Source of the DNA: Mycobacterium simulans
GTDB lineage: Bacteria > Actinomycetota > Actinomycetes > Mycobacteriales > Mycobacteriaceae
Direction: 5' to 3'
Length of the DNA stretch: 64,000 bases
NCBI RefSeq assembly: GCF_900232995.1
Contig: NZ_OCVX01000007.1
Location: 645,835 to 709,834 of the forward strand
Of the stretch, positions 36,480 through 45,642 are shown piece by piece. The notes beneath the pieces were generated by a model. The model did not search any database. It had not been told where the DNA came from and worked only from the letters and a program-made list of their open reading frames with translations. The position numbers and the translations under genes were made by a program. The first letter of the stretch is position 1, and each line of letters begins with the position of its first letter.

Positions 36480-37670
36480 GACGACCAACACTTCCTCGAA
36501 GCGGTTGAGCAGCGGGATCGGTTGTAGGCGTAATTCCTCCGGGGCGATAGCGAGTTTCAGGTTGGGGAAGCGGCCGATGAGGTTGGAGATCGCGATCTGG
36601 GTTTCCAGGCGCGCCAGGTGCGAGCCCAGACAGAAGTGACTACCCCTGCTGAAGGCGAGGTGGCGGTTCGGGCTGCGGGTGATGTCGAATCGGTCGGGTT
36701 CGTCGAACTCGGCAGCGTCGCGATTGGCCGAGACAAGCAGAGGTGTCACCATTCCGCCGCGCGGGATGGTGACACCGTGCAGCGTGATGTCCTCGGCGGC
36801 GAAACAGGTCGCCTCGGTGCTTCCGACGGTGCCGGTGTAGCGCAGGATTTCTTCGACGGCGCCTTCGATCAGTTCGGGGCGCCGTTGCAACAGGCTCAGT
36901 TGGTCCGGGTGGGCGAGCAGAGTGGCCACGCCGTTGGTGATCAGGTTGGGCGTGGTTTGGTAGTCGCCGGTGATGAGCAGGAACACCATGGCGACGATTT
37001 CGTTGTCGGACAGGCTCTCACCGTCCTCGTTGGCCTGGATCAACCCGGTTATGAGATCGGCGCCGGGGTCGGCTCGGCGCCGCTCGACCAGGTTGGTCAG
37101 GTAGTCGACAAAGTCGTCCATCCGCGCAGCGGCACTGTCGACGCCGCCGCTTAACATCACCTCGAAGAGCAGGTCGATGTAGGTGTAAAACCTGGGCCGG
37201 TCTGGCTCGGGTATGCCGACCACGTTGCTGATCACCGCGGTTGGGATCGGCAAGGCATAGGCCTGCTGCAGGTCAATGCCCAGTCCGGGTTCCAGCGCGT
37301 CGAGCACTGCGCGGGTGACGCCTTCGATTCGATTGCGCAGCCTGGCAATCGCCCGCGGGGTGAACGGCCGGCTGACCAGCTTGCGCAGCCGCATGTGTTC
37401 GGGATCGTCCTGGTAGACCATGGTGCCCGCGGTGAGTATGCGAATCGCGTTGGGCACCACCGAGGATTCGTCTTCGGCCACTCCGTCCAGGACTCGGCGG
37501 ATCCGCGGATCGGTGACCAGATCCAGACAGTCTTGGTAGCGCGAGACGAAATAGACCTCCTGGTCGGGTGGCCGCAGCGCCAGCCGCCCCCGGTAGACCG
37601 GTGCGTTTCGACGCATCCAGTCGTAGTAGCGATGCTGATCGGCGTTGAACTCCTCAGTCCCAACCGTCAT
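36462..37670 (-). CDS. Cytochrome P450
   Basis: 402 residues from ATG 37668-37670 (MTVGTEEFNADQH), a normal bacterial P450 length. Features: the ExxR motif in EEILRYTGT, the heme loop FSRGSHFCLGSHLARLE with the cysteine ligand, and DDPEHMRLRKLVSRPFTPRA. The I-helix reads LLITGDYQTTPNLI, so the usual acid-threonine pair (Glu/Asp-Thr) is Gln-Thr and the loop looks one residue longer. No ferredoxin or reductase lies beside it. It follows the zinc peptidase gene on the same strand after 23 bases. The substrate is unknown. Confidence 0.93.
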   Translation of the reverse strand: MTVGTEEFNADQHRYYDWMRRNAPVYRGRLALRPPDQEVYFVSRYQDCLDLVTDPRIRRVLDGVAEDESSVVPNAIRILTAGTMVYQDDPEHMRLRKLVSRPFTPRAIARLRNRIEGVTRAVLDALEPGLGIDLQQAYALPIPTAVISNVVGIPEPDRPRFYTYIDLLFEVMLSGGVDSAAARMDDFVDYLTNLVERRRADPGADLITGLIQANEDGESLSDNEIVAMVFLLITGDYQTTPNLITNGVATLLAHPDQLSLLQRRPELIEGAVEEILRYTGTVGSTEATCFAAEDITLHGVTIPRGGMVTPLLVSANRDAAEFDEPDRFDITRSPNRHLAFSRGSHFCLGSHLARLETQIAISNLIGRFPNLKLAIAPEELRLQPIPLLNRFEEVLVVLGAGQ

Positions 37671-37693
37671 CGGGTGGTCGATGCGCAACTCGC

Positions 37694-38575
37694 CTACCCC
37701 AGGTCGGTTGTGGCGAAGGTGTTGCACTTGTTCGGGTCACCGGTCTGATACCCGACGGTGAACCACTTCTGTCGCTGCGCGGCCGAACCGTGCGTCCACG
37801 ATTCGGGGTTGGTGCGCCCGGTCACCTGCTGCTGGATGCGATCATCGCCCACTGACGCCGCGGCCGAGAGGGCGTCTTGGATGTCCTTGTCGCTCAACGG
37901 TTCCAGGTAGGGCACTCCGGTAGTCTCCTGCTTGACCGTCGACGCGTAGTGCGCCCAGACCCCGGCATAACAGTCGGCCTGCAGTTCGGTCCGCACGCCG
38001 TTGCCGCCGGCCCCCTGCGCACCCTGCTGGGCGCGGCCGAGCACCCCCATCAGGTCCTGCACGTGGTGGCCGTACTCATGAGCCACCACATACTCTTCTG
38101 CGAATGGTCCACCGCTGGAACCGAATTGGGTGACCAGAACCTGGAAGAAGTCGGTGTCGAAGTATGCCGTTTGGTCCACCGGGCAGTAGAACGGCCCGAC
38201 CTCGCTGCTGGCAGGTCCGCAGCCGGTGCTCACCTGGCCGCTGAACAGCCGCATGTGTGGCCGTGTGTAGCGGTTGGGCAATAGCTGTTTCCACACCGCA
38301 TCCACGGAGTTTCCGGTGGCGACCACCCGGCACTGCACGTACTTGTTGGCGTCGGCTCCGGTCTTGCACTGGTTCAGATCGAAGCCCGGTGCCACATCAC
38401 CGTGGGTGTCGACCGGCGCCTGACTCATAATGCCCCCCGGATCGACCCCGAGGAACATCGCGACCACCACCACCAAGAGCCCACCGAGGCCACCGCCTAT
38501 GGCGATGCGCCGGCCGCCGCCGCCCGACGACGACGCGGTGCTGGTATCGATTTGCATACCCTCGTTGAAGGTCAT
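37694..38575 (-). CDS. Membrane-anchored neutral zinc metallopeptidase (YpfJ family)
   Basis: 293 residues from ATG 38573-38575, the length I remember for Rv2575; longer readings upstream lack support. A glycine-rich N-terminus and one membrane helix (GGLGGLLVVVVAMFLGV) anchor it. The catalytic motif is VVAHEYGHHVQDLMG (HExxH), preceded by YCPVDQTAYFD, with ELQADCYAGVWAH carrying a third ligand. It probably acts outside the membrane on an unknown protein. Confidence 0.93.
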   Translation of the reverse strand: MTFNEGMQIDTSTASSSGGGGRRIAIGGGLGGLLVVVVAMFLGVDPGGIMSQAPVDTHGDVAPGFDLNQCKTGADANKYVQCRVVATGNSVDAVWKQLLPNRYTRPHMRLFSGQVSTGCGPASSEVGPFYCPVDQTAYFDTDFFQVLVTQFGSSGGPFAEEYVVAHEYGHHVQDLMGVLGRAQQGAQGAGGNGVRTELQADCYAGVWAHYASTVKQETTGVPYLEPLSDKDIQDALSAAASVGDDRIQQQVTGRTNPESWTHGSAAQRQKWFTVGYQTGDPNKCNTFATTDLG

Positions 38576-38607
38576 CGCAACGCTCCCACTTTGACGAGAA
38601 AACCAGC

Positions 38608-39111
38608 CTATCGCTGCTGCGTAGTGGCGAATCGGGCGTCGGTGTAGCTGCGCAGGTTTTTCAGAAACTGGCGCAGCGCCAGGTTGATGACCGGTGCGAA
38701 TACCCGCATCGCCAGCCGCGACGGGCCGGCGGGCTGCTGTGCCATGGTCCAGGTCAGCCGGCAGCCACCCGGGATGACCTCGACTCGGTAATCTTCGGCG
38801 AATGCGGTGACGGCTCGCGTGGAGCATTTGTTGAACCGGAAAGCCACGTGCGTGAACGGTTCCCACGTCAGGAACTCCTCGTCACCGACGATTCCCCCGC
38901 GCATCTCGACAGTGCGCGTGGTGCCGGCTCCGTATGGCTCGGGACTGGTCCAGGTCACCTTGGTGATCACCTTCGCCCAGCGCGGCCAGGACTCGGCGTC
39001 GGCAAGCACCTCGAACAGCTGCTCGGGGGTGATCGCAAGATCGACGCTATTGCGGAAAACAATGGGGGCGGTCTCGATGAAGCTCAGGTCGACGGGTTCG
39101 CAAGAGTGCAT
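38608..39111 (-). CDS. SRPBCC (START-like) family protein (Rv2574 type)
   Basis: 167 residues from ATG 39109-39111 (MHSCEPVDLSF), matching my memory of Rv2574. The polyketide cyclase/START-like pattern is seen: AITPEQLFEVLADAESWPRW, VEMRGGIVGDEEF and CRLTWTMAQQPAGPSRLAMR. Such folds bind hydrophobic ligands in a central cavity. The function is unknown. A frame to 39174 is open upstream but overlaps less convincingly. Confidence 0.88.
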   Translation of the reverse strand: MHSCEPVDLSFIETAPIVFRNSVDLAITPEQLFEVLADAESWPRWAKVITKVTWTSPEPYGAGTTRTVEMRGGIVGDEEFLTWEPFTHVAFRFNKCSTRAVTAFAEDYRVEVIPGGCRLTWTMAQQPAGPSRLAMRVFAPVINLALRQFLKNLRSYTDARFATTQQR

Positions 39112-39180
39112 GACTCTAGACATTAGCCCGGTGACGATGCTCGCCGCGGAGCGGCGAGAGGAGGAGGCGGGCAATCCGAT

Positions 39181-40086
39181 CTAGCCAGGTCCGTCGCTGG
39201 CCGCCGCCAACAGCGGGACTAACACCTCGCTGATCGGAACGGCCAGCCCGTGGGTGCGGGCCTTGCGGATGATCACGCCGTTGCGAAGATCCCATTCCAG
39301 CGAGCGCTGACTTTCCCGGTCGGACAGCATCGAGGTCGTCATATCCTCGGGAGCCGACCGGAACAGGTTGACCATTTCGTCAATTGCGTCTTCGCCGAGC
39401 TGGGCCCCCTCGGCGCGCGCGACCGTCAAGCACTCGGCGACATAGCGTCGAGACAATGCCGCGATGTCGTCGCGGCGGAACATTCCGGACCGCCGCCCGG
39501 ACAACACCATGAATCCGGCCAGCGCATTGACCACGAGCTTGCGCCAGATCACGGTGGTGAAGTCGGGATCGCAGTCCACCCGGCAGCCGGCGCCGCGCAG
39601 CAGCTCGGCGATTGTCTCGGCGGCGGCCCCCGCGGGCAGAATCAGCGCGGGTTCACCACGTAAGCGCACCCAGCCTTCCGGTTGGGTCTCGGCCGCAAAC
39701 CACACGCTGGCGGGAACTATTGCCGAGGACGGACAGTGCGGCCGGATCTGCTCGACCTGTTCGACACCGTTTTGCAGGACGGCCACCACGGTGTGCTCGT
39801 CGCACAGCCGGGCCAGCCAACCGCTCGCAGCTGCATTCTGGGTGGCTTTGACCGCCAGGATCAGCACTTTGACTGGATCGGAGACCGGGCCGGAAACCGC
39901 AGCGGGATCGGTGTGCACCGGGCCGGGAACCACGATCGGATCTGCGCCGTCGGGCCGCAATTCGATGCTGTCGCGGGGAGTGTGGCCGCACAGCAGTACC
40001 TGGTGTCCGGCCGCGTGCAACAGCGCGGCGACGGTCGTGCCGACGGCGCCGGGACCGACTAGTGCGATGGGAGAGATGAACCCAAT
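39181..40086 (-). CDS. 2-dehydropantoate 2-reductase-like protein (PanE/Rv2573 type)
   Basis: About 301 residues. The Rossmann motif IALVGPGAVGTTVAALLH is in frame upstream of TTG 40020, so the gene must start earlier. An in-frame TAG lies immediately before ATT 40084-40086, and no ATG, GTG or TTG falls between that stop and the motif. I therefore give a non-standard ATT start, with low certainty. Later segments include AVKATQNAAASGWLARL, VIWRKLVVNALAGFM (catalytic Lys region) and EWDLRNGVIIRKARTHGL. It would reduce a 2-keto acid such as ketopantoate with NADPH. It is divergent from aspS. Confidence 0.85.
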   Translation of the reverse strand: MGFISPIALVGPGAVGTTVAALLHAAGHQVLLCGHTPRDSIELRPDGADPIVVPGPVHTDPAAVSGPVSDPVKVLILAVKATQNAAASGWLARLCDEHTVVAVLQNGVEQVEQIRPHCPSSAIVPASVWFAAETQPEGWVRLRGEPALILPAGAAAETIAELLRGAGCRVDCDPDFTTVIWRKLVVNALAGFMVLSGRRSGMFRRDDIAALSRRYVAECLTVARAEGAQLGEDAIDEMVNLFRSAPEDMTTSMLSDRESQRSLEWDLRNGVIIRKARTHGLAVPISEVLVPLLAAASDGPG

Positions 40087-40122
40087 CTAGACTGGGCAGT
40101 CATTCAAACCGGGTGAAGGGGA

Positions 40123-41898
40123 GTGTTTGTGCTGCGCAGCCACGCCGCTGGTTCGCTACGGGAAAGCGACGCCGGGCAGCAGGTGACACTGGCCGGCTGG
40201 GTTGCTCGCCGCCGCGACCACGGCGGCGTCATCTTTATCGATCTGCGGGACTCCTCGGGCGTCGCTCAGGTGGTGTTCCGCGACCCCGACGTGCTCGCAC
40301 AGGCGCACCGGCTGCGCGCCGAGTTCTGTATCGCGGTGGCCGGCGTTGTCGAAATCCGCCCCGAAGGCAACGCCAACCCGGAGATTGCCACCGGCGACAT
40401 CGAGGTCAACGCGGCGTCGCTGACCGTGCTGGGCGAATCCGCGCCCCTGCCGTTTCAGCTTGACGAGCCCGCGGGCGAGGAATTGCGGATGAAATACCGC
40501 TACCTCGACCTGCGCCGCGACGGCCCGGCGGCGGCAATTCGGTTGCGTTCCAGGGTCAATGCCGCCGCTCGTGCGGTGCTGGCGCGCCACGAGTTCGTGG
40601 AGATCGAGACGCCGACCATCACCCGCTCGACGCCGGAAGGCGCGCGCGACTTCTTGGTGCCGGCCCGGTTGCATCCCGGCTCGTTCTACGCGCTGCCGCA
40701 GAGCCCGCAGCTGTTCAAGCAGCTGCTGATGGTGGCCGGGATGGAGCGCTACTACCAGATCGCCCGCTGCTACCGCGACGAGGATTTCCGCGCCGACCGC
40801 CAACCCGAATTCACCCAGCTCGACATGGAGCTGAGCTTCGTCGACACCGAAGACATCATCGCGATCTCCGAAGAGATCCTGACCGCGCTGTGGGCGCTGA
40901 TCGGCTATGAGATTTCGACGCCGATCCCGCGGATCAGCTACGCCGACGCGATGCGCCGGTTCGGCTCCGACAAACCGGACATGCGGTTCGGGCTGGAGCT
41001 CGTCGAGTGCACAGAGTTCTTCAAAGACACCACATTTCGCGTCTTCCAGGCGCCGTATGTCGGTGCCGTCGTGATGCCCGGCGGGGCGTCGCAGCCGCGG
41101 CGCACGCTGGACGGCTGGCAGGAGTGGGCCAAACAGCGCGGACATCGCGGGCTGGCCTACGTGCTGGTCGCTGACGCGTCATCTGGGGGCACGTTGGGTG
41201 GCCCGGTGGCCAAGAACCTGTCCGACAGCGAGCGCGACGGCCTGGCCGCTCATGTCGGCGCGCAGCCGGGGGACTGCATTTTCTTTTCGGCGGGACCGGT
41301 GAAGTCGTCGCGGGCACTGCTGGGTGCGGCCCGCATCGAAATCGCCAACCGGCTCAACCTGATCGATCCCAACCGGTGGGCGTTCGTTTGGGTGGTCGAC
41401 CCGCCGCTGTTCGAGCCGGCCGATGAGGCGACCGCCGCCGGTGACGTCGCCGTCGGCTCCGGTGCGTGGACCGCGGTGCACCACGCCTTCACCGCGCCAA
41501 AGCCGGAATGGGAAGACAGCGTCGAATCCGATCCCGGCGCCGTGCTGGCCGACGCCTACGACATCGTCTGCAACGGCAATGAGATCGGTGGCGGCTCGAT
41601 TCGTATCCACCGCCGCGATATCCAGGAACGGGTGTTCGCGGTGATGGGCCTGGACAAGGCCGAGGCCGAAGAGAAGTTCGGATTCCTGTTGGAGGCGTTC
41701 ATGTTTGGCGCGCCGCCGCACGGCGGAATCGCGTTCGGCTGGGACCGGATCAACGCGCTGCTGGCCGGAATGGACTCGATCCGCGAGGTGATCGCGTTCC
41801 CCAAGACCGGCGGCGGCGTCGACCCGCTGACCGATGCGCCGGCTCCGATCACCGCCCAACAGCGCAAGGAGTCCGGAATAGACGCCAGGCCCAAATAG
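40123..41898 (+). CDS. aspS: Aspartyl-tRNA synthetase (bacterial, probably nondiscriminating)
   Basis: 591 residues of a class IIb synthetase. It has an N-terminal OB fold ([20 protein letters not shown]), motif 2 in [20 protein letters not shown], a bacterial-type insertion domain and motif 3 in [15 protein letters not shown]. The start is GTG 40123 ([10 protein letters not shown]) after GGGAG. In mycobacteria AspS is reported to charge both tRNA-Asp and tRNA-Asn; that specificity is not visible here. The C-terminus is a few residues shorter than the tuberculosis protein as I remember it. Confidence 0.97.
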   Translation: MFVLRSHAAGSLRESDAGQQVTLAGWVARRRDHGGVIFIDLRDSSGVAQVVFRDPDVLAQAHRLRAEFCIAVAGVVEIRPEGNANPEIATGDIEVNAASLTVLGESAPLPFQLDEPAGEELRMKYRYLDLRRDGPAAAIRLRSRVNAAARAVLARHEFVEIETPTITRSTPEGARDFLVPARLHPGSFYALPQSPQLFKQLLMVAGMERYYQIARCYRDEDFRADRQPEFTQLDMELSFVDTEDIIAISEEILTALWALIGYEISTPIPRISYADAMRRFGSDKPDMRFGLELVECTEFFKDTTFRVFQAPYVGAVVMPGGASQPRRTLDGWQEWAKQRGHRGLAYVLVADASSGGTLGGPVAKNLSDSERDGLAAHVGAQPGDCIFFSAGPVKSSRALLGAARIEIANRLNLIDPNRWAFVWVVDPPLFEPADEATAAGDVAVGSGAWTAVHHAFTAPKPEWEDSVESDPGAVLADAYDIVCNGNEIGGGSIRIHRRDIQERVFAVMGLDKAEAEEKFGFLLEAFMFGAPPHGGIAFGWDRINALLAGMDSIREVIAFPKTGGGVDPLTDAPAPITAQQRKESGIDARPK

Positions 41899-41909
41899 GT
41901 TGACGAGGC

Positions 41910-42326
41910 ATGTATCCAGATCTGCAGGGCTTCAACAAGAACATCATCGAGGAGTTCCGGGCCAACGCTGGCAAGGTCGGTGGGCAGTTCGCCAACGCCG
42001 AGCTGCTGCTGCTCACTAGCACCGGCGCCAAGTCCGGACAGCGCAGGGTGTCACCGCTGGCCTGCCTACGCATTGACGGCAAGCTGATCATCATCGGATC
42101 CTTCGCCGGTGCCGACGTGAATCCGGCCTGGGTGCACAATCTGCGCGCCAACCCGCGAGCGCACATCGAGGTCGGCGCGGACTCGTTCGATGTGACGGCG
42201 CGCGAGCTGCCGCCGCTGGAGCGCGATGAGTTGTCCCCGAAGGTCACCGCGGCTGCCCCGGGCTTCGCCGAGTATCAGGCCAAGACCAGCCGGGTCATTC
42301 CGTTGTTCGAGCTGCAACCCGCCTAG
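41910..42326 (+). CDS. F420-dependent nitroreductase-family protein (Ddn-like)
   Basis: 138 residues. It shows the deazaflavin-dependent nitroreductase pattern: LLLLTSTGAKSGQRRVSPLA, DGKLIIIGSFAGADVNPAW and VHNLRANPRAHIEVG. Members reduce quinones or nitro compounds with F420H2; the M. tuberculosis member Ddn activates pretomanid. The gene starts 11 bases after aspS, so they may be co-transcribed. A strong hairpin follows. Confidence 0.9.
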   Translation: MYPDLQGFNKNIIEEFRANAGKVGGQFANAELLLLTSTGAKSGQRRVSPLACLRIDGKLIIIGSFAGADVNPAWVHNLRANPRAHIEVGADSFDVTARELPPLERDELSPKVTAAAPGFAEYQAKTSRVIPLFELQPA

Positions 42327-42335
42327 GTACCCGCC

Positions 42336-42391
42336 GAGCAGACGCGAAATCCCCCGAACGCACGGCGTTTCGGGGGATTTCGCGTCTGCTC
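42336..42391. terminator. 23-base perfect hairpin (copy 3 of the family)
   Basis: Arms at 42336-42358 and 42369-42391 are complementary over 23 bases with a 10-base loop. The outer 14 bases, GAGCAGACGCGAAA, equal those of the hairpins at 16356 and 17312. It lies nine bases after the nitroreductase stop and is probably its terminator. Confidence 0.8.
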
Positions 42392-42489
42392 GCGCGCCGC
42401 GCGCTACTCCTGTCGAGATCAGCCGAGGGCGATTCAATGTACGCGTTTCGGCTGATGTTTTTCGGTTCTGACGGCTGCAGGCTGCTGGC

Positions 42490-43374
42490 ATGAAACAGAT
42501 CGAAGTGTCGTACAGATTCCCGGAGTTGCCCTACCGATCCGGCACGGAATTAGTCTTGGTGGACTTCCCGCGGGCTGACGTCGCGTTGATCACCCTTAAT
42601 CGGCCCGAGCGGATGAATTCGATGGCTTTCGATCTCATGGTGCCGCTCAAAGAGGCGCTCGAGAAGATCACCTACGACAACTCCGTTCGGGTGGTGATTC
42701 TGACCGGGGCGGGTCGAGGATTCTGCTCGGGTGCAGACCTTAAGTCCGCGGGCGCCGTGCCACATGTCGAGGGGTTGACACGGCCGACCCGCGCACTGCG
42801 CGCGATGGAGCTTCTCGAGGACGTCATCCTGGCGTTGCGGCGGTTGCATCAACCGGTGATCGCCGCCGTCAACGGCCCAGCGATCGGCGGCGGGCTGTGC
42901 CTGGCGTTGGCCGCGGGTATCCGGGTGGCCTCCAAAAGCGCGTACTTTCGGGCCGCCGGCATCAGCAACGGGCTCACTGCCAGCGAGCTGGGGCTGAGCT
43001 ACCTGCTGCCTCGGGCCATCGGATCGTCGCGGGCGTTCGAGATCATGCTGACCGGTCGCGACGTCGGCGCCGAGGAGGCCGAGCGGATCGGGCTGGTGTC
43101 GGCTCGGGTAGCGCAAGCCGAGTTGCTGGACACCTGCTATGCCATGGCCGCTCGGATGGCGGCATTTTCGCGGCCTGGACTGGAGCTGACAAAGCGGACT
43201 CTGTGGCGCGGGTTGGATGCCTCCAGTATTGAGGCGCATGTGCAAACGGAGAGCCTGGCGCAGCTCTATTTGGCCTTGCATACCAACAACTTCCGGGAAG
43301 CGGCTGCCGCACGCGCTGAGCAGCGGCCATCGGTTTTTGGCGACGACAAGTGGTGTGGCACATGCCCAATATGA
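42490..43374 (+). CDS. Enoyl-CoA hydratase/isomerase (crotonase) family protein
   Basis: 294 residues of the crotonase fold. Oxyanion-hole segments are GAGRGFCSGADLKSAGAVPH and VNGPAIGGGLCLALAAG, and the position for catalytic glutamate is in AAGISNGLTASELGLSYLLP, where Glu of SELG fits. Such enzymes hydrate or isomerise enoyl-CoA esters. The exact substrate cannot be read. It starts with ATG 42490. The truncated regulator frame overlaps its 3' end by 20 bases. Confidence 0.92.
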   Translation: MKQIEVSYRFPELPYRSGTELVLVDFPRADVALITLNRPERMNSMAFDLMVPLKEALEKITYDNSVRVVILTGAGRGFCSGADLKSAGAVPHVEGLTRPTRALRAMELLEDVILALRRLHQPVIAAVNGPAIGGGLCLALAAGIRVASKSAYFRAAGISNGLTASELGLSYLLPRAIGSSRAFEIMLTGRDVGAEEAERIGLVSARVAQAELLDTCYAMAARMAAFSRPGLELTKRTLWRGLDASSIEAHVQTESLAQLYLALHTNNFREAAAARAEQRPSVFGDDKWCGTCPI

Positions 43375-44602
43375 TGTCCACGGTGAACCCGCGCTCCCAG
43401 TGACAAGTTTCATCGGCCGCGAGGCCGAGATGAACCATGTGCGGCAGCTCCTGGCTGACAACCGGGTGGTGACGTTGACTGGCGCCGACGGGGTGGGCAA
43501 AACCCGCCTGGCACTACAGGTCGCCGGGCAAGTCGCATGCGACTTTGGTGGCGGGCAGTGGTATGTCGATTTACGGCAGATCACCGATCGCAATCTGATG
43601 TCGATGGCGATGGTGAGCGCACTCGGGCTGCCCAAGCCGCCGAGTCGCTCAACCATGGACACGCTCGTCCGTTTCATCAACGACCGTCGAATACTGGTGG
43701 TGTTGGACCATTGTGAGCATCTGTTAGATGCGTGCGCCACGCTGGTCGGTGCCCTGGGTGCCTGTCCAGGGTTGAAGGTTCTGGCGACAAGTAGTGAGTC
43801 GATCGGGGCGGCTGGCGAGGTGAGTTGGCGGGTGCCTTCGCTGTCACTGAGTGATGAAGCCGTCGAGTTGTTTGCGACCAGAGCCCGCCGCGCACGGCCG
43901 GATTTCGCGATCGACGCCAACAACGGAGCAGCGGTTGCGGCGATTTGCCAGCTTCTCGACGGGCTTCCGCTGGCAATCGAACTGGCGGCGGCGCGAGTGG
44001 GAGTGTTGTCGGTGGCCGAGATCCTCGACAGTCTGCATGACCGATTTCGGTTGCTCAATGGTGCGGTGCGGCGTGGGCAGACCCTGCGTGCGGCGGTCCA
44101 ATGGTCTTATGCGCTATTGAGTGAGCCCCAGCGTGTCTTGTTGAACCGGCTGGCGATGTTCACTGGCGCGTTCGATCTCGACGCGGCCCAGGCCGTCGGC
44201 GCCTACGAAGAGTTCGAGCGCTGCCAAGTACTTGACCACCTCACCCCGCTGGCCGACAAATCCCTTATTGCGGCCGAAAGCGGTGGTAGTCAGACGCGAT
44301 ACCGCCTGCCGCAAACGGTACGTCAGTATGCGCTGCAGAAGCTCGCTGAATCCGGCGAGGCCGACGTGGTATGTACCCGTCTTCGCGAGCACTACGGGGC
44401 AGGCACCCACGGTTTACCGCTCATAGGAGTGGCCGGAAGCGAGATCAACTATCTCCCAACGGTATTGGCCCCGCGTCGTGAGAAGCCTGGCACTGTAGTT
44501 TCCCGGCAGCCGGCGTCGTTGCAACCATCGTCGCCTGGCTGGACGACATGGGCGACGTCAACGGCGCGGCCGACTCCAACACGCCCTCGTGATGGCACAT
44601 GA
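43355..44602 (+). pseudogene. Truncated ATPase-type LuxR regulator (remnant)
   Basis: GTG 43355 begins about 415 residues that match the central ATPase part of the two large regulators downstream: TSFIGREAEMNHV, the P-loop LTGADGVGKTRLALQVAG, ILVVLDHCEHLLDAC, LATSSESIGAAGEVSWRVP and DGLPLAIELAAARV. The N-terminal cyclase domain is absent. After LREHYGAG, where the intact copies continue into a helical repeat region, the sequence turns into unrelated Pro/Ser/Thr-rich residues and stops, so the LuxR helix-turn-helix is also missing. It is probably a decayed copy; a free-standing ATPase cannot be excluded. Confidence 0.75.
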
Positions 44603-45562
<960 letters not shown>

Positions 45563-45642
45563 GGTGCGCGGCGTGGATGGTGATTACAACCGGTGTCGCC
45601 GCTGCAACCCGCGAACAGGTCAGTGAGCGGAGCTAAGTGGGC

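Noticed and set aside
37600-37700. Biarylitide-type pentapeptide gene beside the P450
   Set aside because: The only Arg-Tyr-Tyr I found is inside the N-terminus of the P450 itself (HRYYDW), and the upstream gene ends 23 bases before the start, leaving no separate peptide gene.
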